A stretch of DNA of 64,000 bases from Lachnospiraceae bacterium (GCA_017460885.1 JAFUAB010000041.1:1-64000), one strand, 5' to 3'; counted from the first letter of the stretch, positions 7,785-16,080 are shown. Program-made: numbers and translations. Notes: generated from the letters alone by a model not told the origin.

Positions 7785-8035
7785 CTGTAATCGAAGATAA
7801 GGTAAAAATGTAACCGAAGATAAGGCAAGAATGTAATCGGGGATAAAAGCCGTGGAATCGAGGATAGGGCAAAAATGTAATCAGGGATAAAAGTCGTGGA
7901 ATCGAGGATAGGGCAAGAATGTATGCGGAGATAAGAGTCGTGTAATCGGAGATAAGAGTCGTGTAACCGGGGATAGGCAAGAATGAAATCGGAGATAAGA
8001 GTCGTGTAACCAGAGATAAAGCACTCTGTAGCATT
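7785..8035. repeat. degenerate 20-24 bp tandem array (array 2)
   Basis: About eleven units close to gtgtaatcggagataagagtc, e.g. atgtaaccgaagataaggc, atgtaatcggggataaaagc, gtgtaaccggggataggc. Spacing of 20-24 bp suggests protein-binding iterons on one helical face. It lies between palindrome R and the promoter at 8068, like array 3 at 16694, but with an unrelated consensus. Confidence 0.7.
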
Positions 8036-8067
8036 CCGTGAAAATTCTGTGAAAAGCGCTCTGTTCA

Positions 8068-8096
8068 TTGAAAAACGGGCGTTTTTATGGTATGAT
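8068..8096 (+). promoter_or_regulatory. promoter with palindromic spacer, platform II copy 1
   Basis: TTGAAA, 17 bases, TATGAT. The spacer contains AAAACGGGCGTTTT, an inverted repeat that could be an operator. Nearly the same promoter is at 17054 and 34078. Confidence 0.75.
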
Positions 8097-8166
8097 GAGG
8101 GTGGTATAGGAGGTACTCCATTAAGCAAGTTTTACGGTTTATGATAGACTGTTCGGAGGTGATCGT

Positions 8167-8403
8167 ATGAGCCAGAGCATAGTATACTGTGATAATAACC
8201 CAATCAGGACAGAGGGTTCGGCTTGGCTGAATAAGTACATAGGTAGAATCGCTGTGGGGATAGAAATTGCAAAGAACCTTTTCGATATAATCGCATACTC
8301 TGATAATGCTTCAGATTCAAAGACATTGCGGGGCTATGCCAGGAAGAATGGGGCAGTGTATCTAAAGAGCGTGGATAATAGTGGGGTGACGTCAATTGAC
8401 TGA
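8167..8403 (+). CDS. small partner protein of a retropepsin-like protease (pair 1)
   Basis: A 78-residue protein starting after CGGAGGTGATCGT. The stretch NPIRTEGSAWLNKYIGRIAV...FDIIAYSDNASD...LRGYARKNG aligns by eye with NPPRTISKEKWMNEH...VVYAFTNNPEY...LSEYRKKRN of the 93-residue protein at 11676-11957. Both precede and overlap a retropepsin-like gene, so this is a recurring two-gene unit. The function is unknown; substrate, inhibitor or targeting factor for the protease are all possible. Confidence 0.65.
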   Translation: MSQSIVYCDNNPIRTEGSAWLNKYIGRIAVGIEIAKNLFDIIAYSDNASDSKTLRGYARKNGAVYLKSVDNSGVTSID

Positions 8404-8887
8404 TATATCTGTTAGAGCAGAAAAGAACGGAACTGTCTATAATGTTCCTATTCGGATTGGAATGGATTTCTTTGACGCAAAATTTGATACAGGATCAAGC
8501 ACTACTGTGATAGCTGCATCGGTTTTTTATGATGGATGGAGTGATGCGGAACTGAAGAACCTTGAGGACTTTTGTGAGTCAAAGGGTTGTACTAAAAGGG
8601 AGTTCACATCTGCGTCGGGACACAAACTTGCAGGCTATCCCGTGGTTGCGACAGATATATTGATCGGAGACACAGAATTCAAAGAGTTTCACTATTACCT
8701 GATTACAAACGGACGTAAAGAAATGTCGCTCCTCGGTGATGATTTTATTGAAAATTGCAGGTACACGCATGAACCTCACGAAGATGTAGAAATTACAAAG
8801 TTTGATTTTGATAATTATTGCGGAGTGAACGATACCTGCATGACCAGTGATGAAGTACTCAGCTTTATCGATGATCTGGTAGGATGA
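8396..8887 (+). CDS. retropepsin-like aspartic protease (pair 1)
   Basis: A 163-residue protein with start TTG 8396, overlapping the preceding gene by 8 bases. FDTGSSTTVIAAS is the aspartic protease active-site motif (D-T-G) followed by the hydrophobic strand. A later LLGDDFIEN matches the conserved Ile/Leu-Leu-Gly segment of single-lobed, dimeric retropepsins. There is no signal peptide, so it should act in the cytoplasm. The acidic C-terminal tail after about residue 120 is extra. The partner gene and substrate are unknown. The related protein at 11174 has DPG instead of DTG. Confidence 0.75.
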   Translation: MTDISVRAEKNGTVYNVPIRIGMDFFDAKFDTGSSTTVIAASVFYDGWSDAELKNLEDFCESKGCTKREFTSASGHKLAGYPVVATDILIGDTEFKEFHYYLITNGRKEMSLLGDDFIENCRYTHEPHEDVEITKFDFDNYCGVNDTCMTSDEVLSFIDDLVG

Positions 8888-8923
8888 AAAGAGTTTGATC
8901 TAAAAATACCAACCAAAAGCCTC

Positions 8924-9046
8924 CGATCCCTTTATTAATAGAAGGGACACCGGGGGCTTTTGTCATACCTCACAAACTTTCCGTGACCTTTGAAAATTGC
9001 CTTGATATGTAGCGGACTCTCTGATAAAGTCAGTCACCAAACGAAC
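8924..9046 (+). terminator. terminator and conserved downstream block, platform II copy 1
   Basis: AAAGCCTCCGATCCC ... GGGACACCGGGGGCTTTT forms a long stem with trailing T's (8925-8962). The next ~85 bases (cacaaactttccgtgacc ... ctctgataaagtcag) are almost identical to 17996-18064. The block separates cargo from the recombinase-like start in both platform II copies. Confidence 0.75.
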
Positions 9047-9124
9047 GATCCCCGCCTCACTTCTCCCTTGGAGGCGAAGGGAAGAACAAGAACAGTATCA
9101 GGGAGGGAATAGGAGAGGAACGGC

Positions 9125-9238
9125 ATGGAAAGAATCGATTTTGATAAGTACGATCTTCACGGAGAGGAGCTGCTGATTGCGGCTGCAGTCGCAGGACTTT
9201 ATGATATTTTGTATCAAGAAGCTTTTGGAATGCTATAA
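9125..9238 (+). pseudogene. N-terminal remnant of a recombinase-linked gene
   Basis: Thirty-seven codons, MERIDFDKYDLHGEELLIAA..., matching the start of the broken serine-recombinase gene at 18103 (FDLSKYNLRGEELLASATV) and a shorter trace near 35690. It stops after unrelated residues. It marks the right end of platform II copy 1. Confidence 0.6.
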
Positions 9239-9470
9239 GGCATTGGTAAAGCGTTTGTTCATCCATAAGTACAGTCTCTCAGTTTTCCGGTTAATGGGCT
9301 GCAAAGTAAAAGGCTCTCCCGCCGAAGCAGAAGAGCCAGTGAATGTTTTCGTCGCCAGTTCTTGGGAACCATCCAACCATCCATAAAGCTCCACGAGCAC
9401 CGCATACTGGCACGACACTACGCTTCACCGCTTGAACGGACACTCTCCGTTGCCCGTTATTGACAGCTAC
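9230..9470 (-). ncRNA. orphan structured transcript related to the DUF3800 leader
   Basis: A strong minus promoter (9471-9499) reads left into bases beginning CAATAACGGGCAACGGAGAG, like the DUF3800 leader at 4114. Pairing is visible in GGCTCT/AGAGCC (9312-9337). A frame of up to 61 codons exists but has no good start signal. No DUF3800 gene follows; it may have been lost. Confidence 0.35.
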
Positions 9471-9499
9471 ATAGTAACATTAAGGGACTTTTTTGTCAA
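9471..9499 (-). promoter_or_regulatory. sigma-70 type minus promoter
   Basis: TTGACA (9499-9494), 17 bases, TACTAT (9476-9471). No intact gene follows on that strand until past 9230. Confidence 0.7.
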
Positions 9500-9652
9500 T
9501 GTGTCATAGAGCAGAAATTGTGAAAAATTCATGAAAATTTCGGGCATTTTTCAGCAATTTTACGAAGTATGTTGAACTGAGCTTTTAAGACTTTTAAGTC
9601 CGTGATGAATCATCGTGAATTCCCGTAAACCACGCCACAGAAAGGATGTTTT

Positions 9653-10273
9653 TTGAACGAATCAATCATCGACAACCTAATAGAACGGTATCCGGCTCTC
9701 TCATATGCAAGGGAGGACTTCACAGCCGCTTACGATATCTTGGAAGCCACATACGAACACGGTGGTAAGCTCTTAACCGCCGGAAACGGAGGATCCGCTG
9801 CTGATGCAGAGCACATAGCTGGCGAGTTGATGAAGAGGTTCCGGCTTCCGAGGCCAATAAACGATTCCCTGGCTGAGAAGCTGATAAGCATTGATAAAGA
9901 GCGGGGAGCTTCTTTAGCTCGTAACCTTGAGCAATGCCTCATGGCGATACCTTTAGTTGCTCACGAAGCCCTCACAACAGCATATATCAACGATGTCGAT
10001 GGCTATGGTGTGTTTGCACAGCAGCTCCTTGGTTTCGGCAGAGAAGGCGACTGTTTCTTAGCAATAAGCACATCCGGAAACAGTGAGAACATCCTGAATG
10101 CCGCGGTTGTAGCTAAAGCCGTGGGAATAAGCATTATTGGATTGACCGGTGCAGACGGTGGAAATCTGAAGGAACTTGCTGATGTAACAGTACGTGTTCC
10201 GGAGACGGAAACATATAAGATTCAGGAACTGCATCTGCCAATTTATCATGCCTGGTGCATGATGCTGGAGTAG
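9653..10273 (+). CDS. gmhA: sedoheptulose-7-phosphate isomerase
   Basis: A 206-residue SIS-domain protein. AGNGGSAADAEHIAGEL (about residues 43-59) is the GmhA signature, and a second SIS segment ISTSGNSENIL lies near 145. The enzyme makes heptose 7-phosphate, the first step to NDP-heptose for surface glycans. Start TTG 9653 lies six bases after AAAGGA; no in-frame ATG fits. The length is normal, so this is the only intact member of the heptose cluster here. The next two steps are present only as a deleted fusion (10324-10834), so the pathway is incomplete unless supplied elsewhere. Confidence 0.85.
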   Translation: MNESIIDNLIERYPALSYAREDFTAAYDILEATYEHGGKLLTAGNGGSAADAEHIAGELMKRFRLPRPINDSLAEKLISIDKERGASLARNLEQCLMAIPLVAHEALTTAYINDVDGYGVFAQQLLGFGREGDCFLAISTSGNSENILNAAVVAKAVGISIIGLTGADGGNLKELADVTVRVPETETYKIQELHLPIYHAWCMMLE

Positions 10274-10323
10274 AGGTTCTTTGGCGGATCTGAGGCTATT
10301 GAGAGTGCAGAGGACGGGGAGAA

Positions 10324-10834
10324 GTGAAAACCGTCATAATGGCAGGCGGGAAAGGCTCGCGGATACAATCTGTAAACTCAGAACTTCCGAAGCCGTTGAT
10401 TCCGATAAATGGCAGACCCATACTGCAATGGGAAATTGAGTGTCTGGTTCGGCAGGGCTTCACAGATATAATCCTTACGGTCTCCCACAAGGCGGAGATG
10501 ATAGAGGATTACTTTAGGGATGGATCTAAGTTCGGAGCTTCAATCACCTACTAAAGGGTTTGCCGGTGAGATAAGTTCCCTCAAGTTTGACTGCGACTGT
10601 CGAAAGCCAAAGCCTGGGCTTATCGTACGAGCCGCTAAAGATTTCAACATTGATATTGAGGCATCGTGGATGATCGGCGATGGTTGGAGAGATGTTGAAT
10701 GCGGCATAAATGCAGGGACTCACACAGTTCTCATAACTGGAGAAGGAACCGAAGGAGGAGAGTGTGAGAGACTGGCAGATATGACTGCTCCTGATTTATT
10801 AAGGGCAGTAAAGAAAATCATATGTCTTCAATAA
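10324..10834 (+). pseudogene. heptose-1-P nucleotidyltransferase / heptose-bisphosphatase, internal deletion
   Basis: The first 77 codons (GTG 10324; MKTVIMAGGKGSRIQS...PKPLIPINGRPILQWEIE) are the start of an NDP-sugar pyrophosphorylase of HddC type, with the GGKGSR nucleotide loop. The frame breaks at about 10550. In another frame (to 10834) comes the C-terminal half of a GmhB-type HAD phosphatase (CRKPKPGLI, MIGDGWRDVECGINAG). NTase-HAD arrangements of this kind occur in heptose clusters. The middle, including the HAD nucleophile DxD motif, is missing, so both activities are lost. Confidence 0.75.
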
Positions 10835-11057
10835 AAACAAGAATCCGAATTGCTTTATCACTATCGGAGCGGAGGATATTCATAACCGCTGTGGAAATCC
10901 ACAATCCTTCCGAACTTGATGAAATTGAAATTGAAATGAATGAGTGTGAGCGTAAGCGTGAGTGTGAGAGTGGGGAGAACTGTGAGAGTGGGGAGGGCTG
11001 TGAAGGCTGTGAGGGCGATGAACGAACAGCTCTGAAAAAACTGGATAATGTGGAAAG
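10835..11057. other. low-complexity stretch before platform I copy 2
   Basis: It has TGTGGAAATCCACA near 10890 (6-bp arms), also present at 19281 before platform copy 3, so it marks a shared border. Then 10940-11020 is a GA/GT-rich repeat (gtgagagtggggag units). An 80-codon frame across it is probably not a gene. Confidence 0.5.
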
Positions 11058-11112
11058 TATATAACCCGGCGTGGGGAGCATGATGTTTGTTGTTCCTCGT
11101 GCCGGATTTTTT
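11058..11112. repeat. recurring hairpin, platform I left border (copy 2)
   Basis: ACCCGGCGTGGGGAGC ... CCTCGTGCCGGAT followed by T's; the same unit as at 226 and 19551 with a few substitutions. Confidence 0.75.
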
Positions 11113-11124
11113 GTTGCGCATTGA

Positions 11125-11148
11125 CTAATCATCTTCCAAATCAAGAAT
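11125..11148 (-). pseudogene. C-terminal stub of a lost Rpn-type gene
   Basis: On the minus strand the bases encode ILDLEDD and a stop, matching VLNMEDDD at the end of the Rpn gene at 19620-20498, at the same distance from the hairpin. Platform copy 2 therefore appears to have carried an Rpn gene before the protease pair replaced it. Confidence 0.5.
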
Positions 11149-11173
11149 GTTTTAGCTATATCCTTTAAGCTCT

Positions 11174-11698
11174 TTAAGATGTTTTTCGGAATTTATCTGC
11201 AACCGTGTCGAAGTCCAGCAACTTCTGACCGGCGTAATAATCCGCTCCGGGTTTATCCTTCATTCCTGTGATGTTTAGATTTCCGTTGATGGTATGGACA
11301 TAACCGCAGTCATCAGTAAAAGAGCTTCCGAGAAGCGGTATGCTTATCTCGTCAAACGAAATATCGAAATAGAAGTCCAGTCTCTTTGTGTTCTCAATCG
11401 ATACATTGTGGCATATGCACGGATAAGTGGCAACATACTGGCTGTTTGCGGCTTTGAGAGGCTTTGAACGTGGCAATATCTGCTGAATGGCAAGTTCGCT
11501 TTTTATCAATTCTTCAAGCCTGGATCTGTTTTTCTTGTCATCTCCCTCGCTGAAAAAACTATTTACGCCGATAACAGGACAGGCAGCTCCTGGATCGAAC
11601 AGAAATACAAGGTCTTTATCCTCGTCAAGAATGCCATTAATATCGAAGAAGTGAAATCTGTTTATTTTTTGTGAGCTAAAAGAGGCTATTAAGTCCAT
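11174..11698 (-). CDS. retropepsin-like protein with altered active site (pair 2)
   Basis: A 174-residue protein. FLFDPGAACPVIGV stands where 8396 has KFDTGSSTTVIAA, and IPLLGSSFTDDCGYVH matches MSLLGDDFIENCRYTH, so the fold is shared. The catalytic D-T/S-G reads D-P-G; the Asp is kept but the hydrogen-bonding Thr/Ser is lost, so activity is doubtful. It overlaps the upstream partner gene by 23 bases. As in pair 1 it has no signal peptide and ends in an extra tail. It sits on platform I, whereas pair 1 sits on platform II. Confidence 0.7.
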   Translation of the reverse strand: MDLIASFSSQKINRFHFFDINGILDEDKDLVFLFDPGAACPVIGVNSFFSEGDDKKNRSRLEELIKSELAIQQILPRSKPLKAANSQYVATYPCICHNVSIENTKRLDFYFDISFDEISIPLLGSSFTDDCGYVHTINGNLNITGMKDKPGADYYAGQKLLDFDTVADKFRKTS

Positions 11699-11957
11699 CA
11701 GAAGAAATTCCCATTAAAATATGCTGCTGCTTATAATTTCTTTTCTTGCGGTATTCACTAAGTAAATAGTTGTACTCTGGATTATTTGTAAAGGCATAAA
11801 CCACGATCATACTGCCCATATTATCGATAATTGCATCGCAGTCCAAATGCTCATTCATCCACTTTTCTTTGCTTATTGTGCGTGGAGGATTGTACTCAAA
11901 AATCCCTGTTTCAGGCTCTGTAATCATACTGTCTTTGTTCTCGGTCGTTGTCGGCAT
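11676..11957 (-). CDS. small partner protein (pair 2)
   Basis: A 93-residue protein with start ATG 11957 after a strong AGGAGGTGATTTT. Residues from about 24 (NPPRTISKEKWMNEH ... IVVYAFTNNPEYNYL) resemble the 78-residue partner at 8167. It is transcribed from the conserved platform I promoter at 12049-12077 and followed, with overlap, by the protease-like gene. Confidence 0.65.
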   Translation of the reverse strand: MPTTTENKDSMITEPETGIFEYNPPRTISKEKWMNEHLDCDAIIDNMGSMIVVYAFTNNPEYNYLLSEYRKKRNYKQQHILMGISSDGLNSLF

Positions 11958-12048
11958 AAAATCACCTCCTAAAAACTAAGGGCTATTGTTGAGACTTGTG
12001 TGATTTACACCAGTTTCTCGGCTCGTCTAATTAAAATACCTCTAACAT

Positions 12049-12077
12049 AGAGTATCATGAAAATGGAGGGATGGCAA
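12049..12077 (-). promoter_or_regulatory. conserved minus promoter, platform I copy 2
   Basis: TTGCCA (12077-12072), 17 bases, TACTCT (12054-12049), the same boxes as at 1337-1365. Confidence 0.7.
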
Positions 12078-12108
12078 GGATTTTTTGAAAGTCCAAACGA
12101 AAGTACCT

Positions 12109-12251
12109 TGTGAGAGTCCGTAGAACAGTACCACATCAATCGCTTTTGTAAGTCCGGGTTTTGACTCTCACAATGGTGCTCATAACAGACAACGCTGATG
12201 AGTGTGGGAGAAGAGGTTGAAGGTAAAGCTGAGATCTTCTTGTCTCTCACA
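12109..12251. repeat. paired large inverted repeats, platform I copy 2
   Basis: TGTGAGAGTC (12109-12118) with GACTCTCACA (12163-12172); TGTGGGAG (12203-12210) with CTCTCACA (12244-12251, one G-T pair). Much of the sequence between the arms is shared with copy 3. Confidence 0.7.
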
Positions 12252-12339
12252 GTGGTAAAGGCCCTAATACCAGATAAAACGCTGAAATTGCTTGATTTTC
12301 AGGTCGATAGATAGGGTGTGTTATGGTAAAATTCAAGCT

Positions 12340-12756
12340 ATGGAGACTTTTGAGACGAGAGAAGTATTCACTATCCTGACGGTCCTTTGGTTCTGCGTGA
12401 TGTGTTTCTTCACTTTCCAGCTTGGACCGGGTACGATAGCAGTGTCAGGACGGTTGACGAAAGTTGTGGAGAGCGTCATAGGGATAGCTTTCTATACGGA
12501 TGAGGAAGTATTAGAACGGCGGATCCGCTTTCTGGCTCATCCGATAGAGTTCTTTATATTGACGGTGCTGACGCTTAAGGCAGTGGGGAGAAGCGGAGCA
12601 ATCATCATTGTGGTCGCACTGATACTCTGGAGCGTTATTTCTGAGGTATTGAAAGTTCGAATCCCCGGCAGGCACTGCAATGGGATAGATATGGTTGGAA
12701 ATATTATCGGTGTGGGGATTGGAGTCCTTATATCGGTCCTTGCAACGATGATGTGA
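12340..12756 (+). CDS. VanZ-like membrane protein (copy 2)
   Basis: A 138-residue protein starting METFETREVF. From LWFCVMCFFTFQ to NIIGVGIGV it is nearly identical to copies 1 and 3, differing at scattered sites (ILTVLTL for VLTVLTL, IIIVVAL for IIGVVAL). ATG 12340 was chosen because copy 3 aligns from here; a TAAAAT box ends 8 bases before it and no ribosome binding site is visible. It is followed at 23 bases by the large DUF2325 gene. Confidence 0.85.
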   Translation: METFETREVFTILTVLWFCVMCFFTFQLGPGTIAVSGRLTKVVESVIGIAFYTDEEVLERRIRFLAHPIEFFILTVLTLKAVGRSGAIIIVVALILWSVISEVLKVRIPGRHCNGIDMVGNIIGVGIGVLISVLATMM

Positions 12757-12778
12757 AGGAGAGTGGAACAATAACAGT

Positions 12779-14953
12779 ATGGGAAGAAAAGAAGACCGAA
12801 TAAGGCGGAAAAGAGAAAAATTGGAAAAAATGTCATGGGGCAGCGAAAAAGGAAGTGCCTCATCCATGCAGCCGTTTATCGCTGATGGCGTGAAGATATT
12901 CCCTGTTTCAAACGCAAATGCGAATCAGGGGATGGCTCCTTTGGCAAACCCTGAAAGTTCTGCTCCTATGCTGATGGATTCGAATCAGCTGAAGCGACAA
13001 ATGCATACCATGACGGACGATGAGCTCAATCAGCTGATGTATATGCAGGCGAAGGATGCCGTGGAAAACGGCACGATGGAAGCATGGCCGGAGGATGATT
13101 TTGGCGTGGTCATGTGGTTCATGTTCTCCTTTATAACGCCCGAGATGAGGGAAGCCTTTCCAGAGATTGCGAAGGAGTATATAAACCACGAGGAAATAGT
13201 GAGGAGAGGGGATTCTTTTGACGATATCCCATATCCGAGGTCGAACGAGAAACACTGGGAGGATGCGTACTATTATAGGATCCTTGGCATCATGATCCAT
13301 TCCGCGAGGCGGGGATCGAGCTACAGCAGGAATTTTCTCCTGTCCCTTTACAAAGTTTATTACAAGCGTGCATATAACAGACTGAAACGGATGAAGGAGC
13401 TGAACTACCTTGATTTCCTAGGGATGTTTGATGAGGATTGCCGGGAACATGGCTATTCATCGTCGCACTCAACCGTTCAGTTTGGTGAGAAAGGTTCGTC
13501 GTTCAAGGAGCAGACCATAGAGAGGCGCAGGCACGAGGCGGGCTGGATGGATGTGTTCGGCGACCGTTTCCTGTCTCCGGTTCCGGAGGGAAAGATCGAG
13601 AAGAACGATGAGCTGGAGCAGGCGGCAAGCATGGTCAGGGACATGGCAGAATCTCCCGATGAACCTCCGTTGCAGCCGGTGGCATCAAGGATTTTCATCA
13701 TGTGTGAGATGCTGGGGATAGAGATTGACGAGACATGTAACAGGCAGGCTGTCCTCATGAACCAGGAGATTGGAAGCATGCTTGCTCTCGAATTTCTGGG
13801 CGGCACGGATTACCGTGATGCGATGCGCGATGTGACGGACAGGACGCGTGCATGGATCAAGGCTACGTATCCTGAGATGAAGGATCCTTACATCTATCAG
13901 ACAGATGAGAGGTTCTTCCATTTGCAGATAGCAGAGGAGATCCTCGCAAAAGCATTCATGACATACGGGCGTAATGTAAGGATGCCCTATGAGAGCAGGA
14001 AGTTCGATCTGCCGAACCTGATATCAAAAATGCTTGTGACCATTGACATTGACTTTCCGGGATACTCCCCAGGATTCGGAGAGACACTGTACCTTGCCAT
14101 GATACAGTATCTGTCGGAATGTCTGTGCGATATGATGATCACAAGAGACAGCGAGATCGAGGAGCTACTTCATTTCCACAGAATGATCCACAGAGGCGAG
14201 TGGGATGTGAAAGCCGGGGACAACGTGTTCGATGAGGGAAAAGAACGGGGATCGGATCCGAAACAGGACAGGGTGCTGAAGGCCGTGTCGGAATCGACTA
14301 ACGCCGCAGAATCCGCTGCTTCCACAAAAAAAGGAGCAGAAGCGTCGGATAGCATCAAATTGGAGGAGGACAAGAGCATAGAAGCCCTTGAAGCAGAAAT
14401 AGCGGAACTGAAAGCCCGGTTGGAGTCCAAGGAGGAATCGCTGGTCGAGGAGCAGCAGAAAACCATCCGCCAGCGGGTACTTTATGAAAAAACGCGTAAA
14501 AATGAGGAAGAGCTGCGGCAGGAGAGTATGAGGCTGGCGGCTGAGCATGAGGAACTTATTGCGCTTCGGGAGTATGTATATGGCCTAAAGATTGAGGATG
14601 AGACCGGGGAGGATGCGGAAGAGGATCTGAATGTAATGGTCGAGGCCTTGCAGGGAAAGAATGTGGCTGTCCTTGGTGGCATAGAGAAGTGGACCAGGAA
14701 GATGCACAGGCTGTTTCCGGGATGGTCATTCATAGCTGTTGACGACAACAGCATAGGTGCGGTAAATGCCATGGAGTCGGCTGACTACATTTACATCTAC
14801 ACGAACGCCCTTAAACATGACCAGTATTATCGCGCAATGAACATCATAAGAGCCGGAAATAAGATGCTCTATTATCTTGGCAGCACGAACATGGAAGAGA
14901 ATATCAAGAAATTCTACAAGGACCTCTGCCAGGGAGCGGTCAGGGGAGAGTGA
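12779..14953 (+). CDS. large protein with C-terminal DUF2325 domain; platform I plus cargo
   Basis: A 724-residue protein. The first 30 residues are highly basic. The middle (about 70-480) is helical and of unknown fold. Residues 530-615 are a coiled coil (ALEAEIAELKARLESKEESL). Residues 635-720 (NVAVLGGIEKWTRKMHRLFPGW...ADYIYIYTNALKHDQYYRAM) fit DUF2325, a small Rossmann-like domain found at the end of bacterial proteins of unknown role. GAAGGAGAG lies 17 bases before the ATG, which is far. It replaces the cargo genes at 2064 and 21368 in the other platform copies. Confidence 0.75.
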   Translation: MGRKEDRIRRKREKLEKMSWGSEKGSASSMQPFIADGVKIFPVSNANANQGMAPLANPESSAPMLMDSNQLKRQMHTMTDDELNQLMYMQAKDAVENGTMEAWPEDDFGVVMWFMFSFITPEMREAFPEIAKEYINHEEIVRRGDSFDDIPYPRSNEKHWEDAYYYRILGIMIHSARRGSSYSRNFLLSLYKVYYKRAYNRLKRMKELNYLDFLGMFDEDCREHGYSSSHSTVQFGEKGSSFKEQTIERRRHEAGWMDVFGDRFLSPVPEGKIEKNDELEQAASMVRDMAESPDEPPLQPVASRIFIMCEMLGIEIDETCNRQAVLMNQEIGSMLALEFLGGTDYRDAMRDVTDRTRAWIKATYPEMKDPYIYQTDERFFHLQIAEEILAKAFMTYGRNVRMPYESRKFDLPNLISKMLVTIDIDFPGYSPGFGETLYLAMIQYLSECLCDMMITRDSEIEELLHFHRMIHRGEWDVKAGDNVFDEGKERGSDPKQDRVLKAVSESTNAAESAASTKKGAEASDSIKLEEDKSIEALEAEIAELKARLESKEESLVEEQQKTIRQRVLYEKTRKNEEELRQESMRLAAEHEELIALREYVYGLKIEDETGEDAEEDLNVMVEALQGKNVAVLGGIEKWTRKMHRLFPGWSFIAVDDNSIGAVNAMESADYIYIYTNALKHDQYYRAMNIIRAGNKMLYYLGSTNMEENIKKFYKDLCQGAVRGE

Positions 14954-14960
14954 GAGGATT

Positions 14961-15268
14961 ATGAAAAAGGTAAAGCTTGACACTATCATCGATGGTCTGG
15001 AATGCGTAAGCGATGACACGCAGGTCTATTACGACACAGAGTCCGGAGAAACAATCCTGTGGATGGAATACGGGGACAACGACATCGATGAAGAGGAACT
15101 GGAGGAAGGATGGGATTCCGGCAGGCTTATCCCTCTCCCTGATCAATTCGAGATCAATGAATACCACATGATGGAGGCATTCCCGGTTTTTTTGTCCTTG
15201 CAAATGATGATGTGAGGAACGGCAAGACCGCAGAGGAGGCGTGGAAAGAGCTCAGAAGATTGCGGTGA
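14961..15268 (+). pseudogene. UPF0158-family protein, frameshifted at a T7 run
   Basis: MKKVKLDTIIDGLECV...YYDTESGETILWMEY...LIPLPDQFEINEYHMMEAF follows the UPF0158 pattern. At seven T's (15187-15193) the frame as written runs to a stop at 15215. Shifting by one base gives FFVLANDDVRNGKTAEEAWKELRRLR and a stop at 15268, the expected C-terminus. It is broken or slippage-dependent. It starts 8 bases after the DUF2325 gene. Confidence 0.7.
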
Positions 15269-15455
15269 TGGCACCGTCCTTATACTCATACACGCTCCTT
15301 GTGAGCGGCTTTTGCTCCTTCATCATAAGATTCCTCTCACGTTCAAGCGTCAAGCTGTTTGTACAAAGCACACCATGTTCGGATATCGGCAGGAGATGGA
15401 AGTGGGAAGTTTGCAGGACTTCGCTAACCTCCTTTATATGGATTGGAATGATAAT
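15269..15455. other. non-coding stretch
   Basis: Frames continue on the plus strand (about 15312-15563) but run through palindrome R and the promoter, so they are not credible genes. Nothing else recognised. Confidence 0.4.
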
Positions 15456-15529
15456 GCCCTGTGTCGCGTTATGAGGGGAAGCAGCGTGGGGATTATCGGC
15501 CTGTTCTTCCTGAAAACCGCACTGTGGGC
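15456..15529. repeat. imperfect palindrome R (copy B)
   Basis: GCCCTGTGTCGCGTTATGAGG is identical to copy A over the first 21 bases; the right arm CGCACTGTGGGC is degraded. The promoter follows 11 bases on. Confidence 0.65.
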
Positions 15530-15540
15530 ATATTTTTTCG

Positions 15541-15569
15541 TTGAGAGATCAGGCTTTTTATAGTAAGGT
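15541..15569 (+). promoter_or_regulatory. promoter following palindrome R copy B
   Basis: TTGAGA, 17 bases (ending in TTTTTATAG), TAAGGT; preceded by TTTTTTCG as in copy A (TTTTCG). Confidence 0.65.
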
Positions 15570-15642
15570 ATGAGTGGAAGCAACTGCTCGGTTTGACCAG
15601 CCGGGCTTTATTAATAGGAAAGTACAGAAGGGCGCGTCTGTG

Positions 15643-16080
15643 ATGAAAGAGTACGCATTTTACGGCTGGGAGAAGGCTGATATAAAGGATGAGAGGGGAC
15701 TGACCCCAAGGGATTATTACGATATCCTCTCAGGCATCTGGTGCGCTGATACCTGCGCTCCGAGGATGAGGAATGACTGGAGCGCAGACAATCCCACGCT
15801 CGGACAGTGCTCAATAACGGCATTCCTGATGCAGGATATCTATGGCGGCGAAGTGAAGGGGATACTCAGGAGCGGCGGGAATTACCACTGTTTTAACGAC
15901 GTCGATGGCTGTGTATTTGACATGACAAGTGAGCAGTTCGGAGGTGAGAAACTGGACTACTCTGACTGCACGGTTCAGGAGAGGTCAGTTCATTTTGCCA
16001 AGGCGGAGAAAGAACGGCGGTATGAATATCTGCGGACGATGCTTGCGGAAGCCGTCGGGAGAAATATGGCATCATCATGA
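15643..16080 (+). CDS. YunG-like protein
   Basis: A 145-residue protein starting MKEYAFYGWEK. From about residue 27, LSGIWCADTCAPRMRNDWSADNPTLGQCSITAFLMQDIYGGEV...YHCFNDVDGCVFDMTSEQF resembles the YunG family: paired cysteines, then the CxxTA helix, a histidine and DMT, reminiscent of papain-fold enzymes with Cys and His. Activity is unproven. The FYGWEK opening is shared with the gene at 2064. It is the first gene behind promoter B and is followed at 21 bases by 16102. Confidence 0.65.
   Translation: MKEYAFYGWEKADIKDERGLTPRDYYDILSGIWCADTCAPRMRNDWSADNPTLGQCSITAFLMQDIYGGEVKGILRSGGNYHCFNDVDGCVFDMTSEQFGGEKLDYSDCTVQERSVHFAKAEKERRYEYLRTMLAEAVGRNMASS

Noticed and set aside
7459-8128. Long minus frames rich in repeated SLIT/YTTLIS motifs
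   Set aside because: They are translations of the 21-bp tandem array and part of the antisense of the DUF6398-like gene; no start signal.
10822-11064. 80-codon frame with ECESGEGCEG repeats
   Set aside because: Low-complexity DNA; the N-terminal part overlaps the shared TGTGGAAATCCACA border, and there is no family match.
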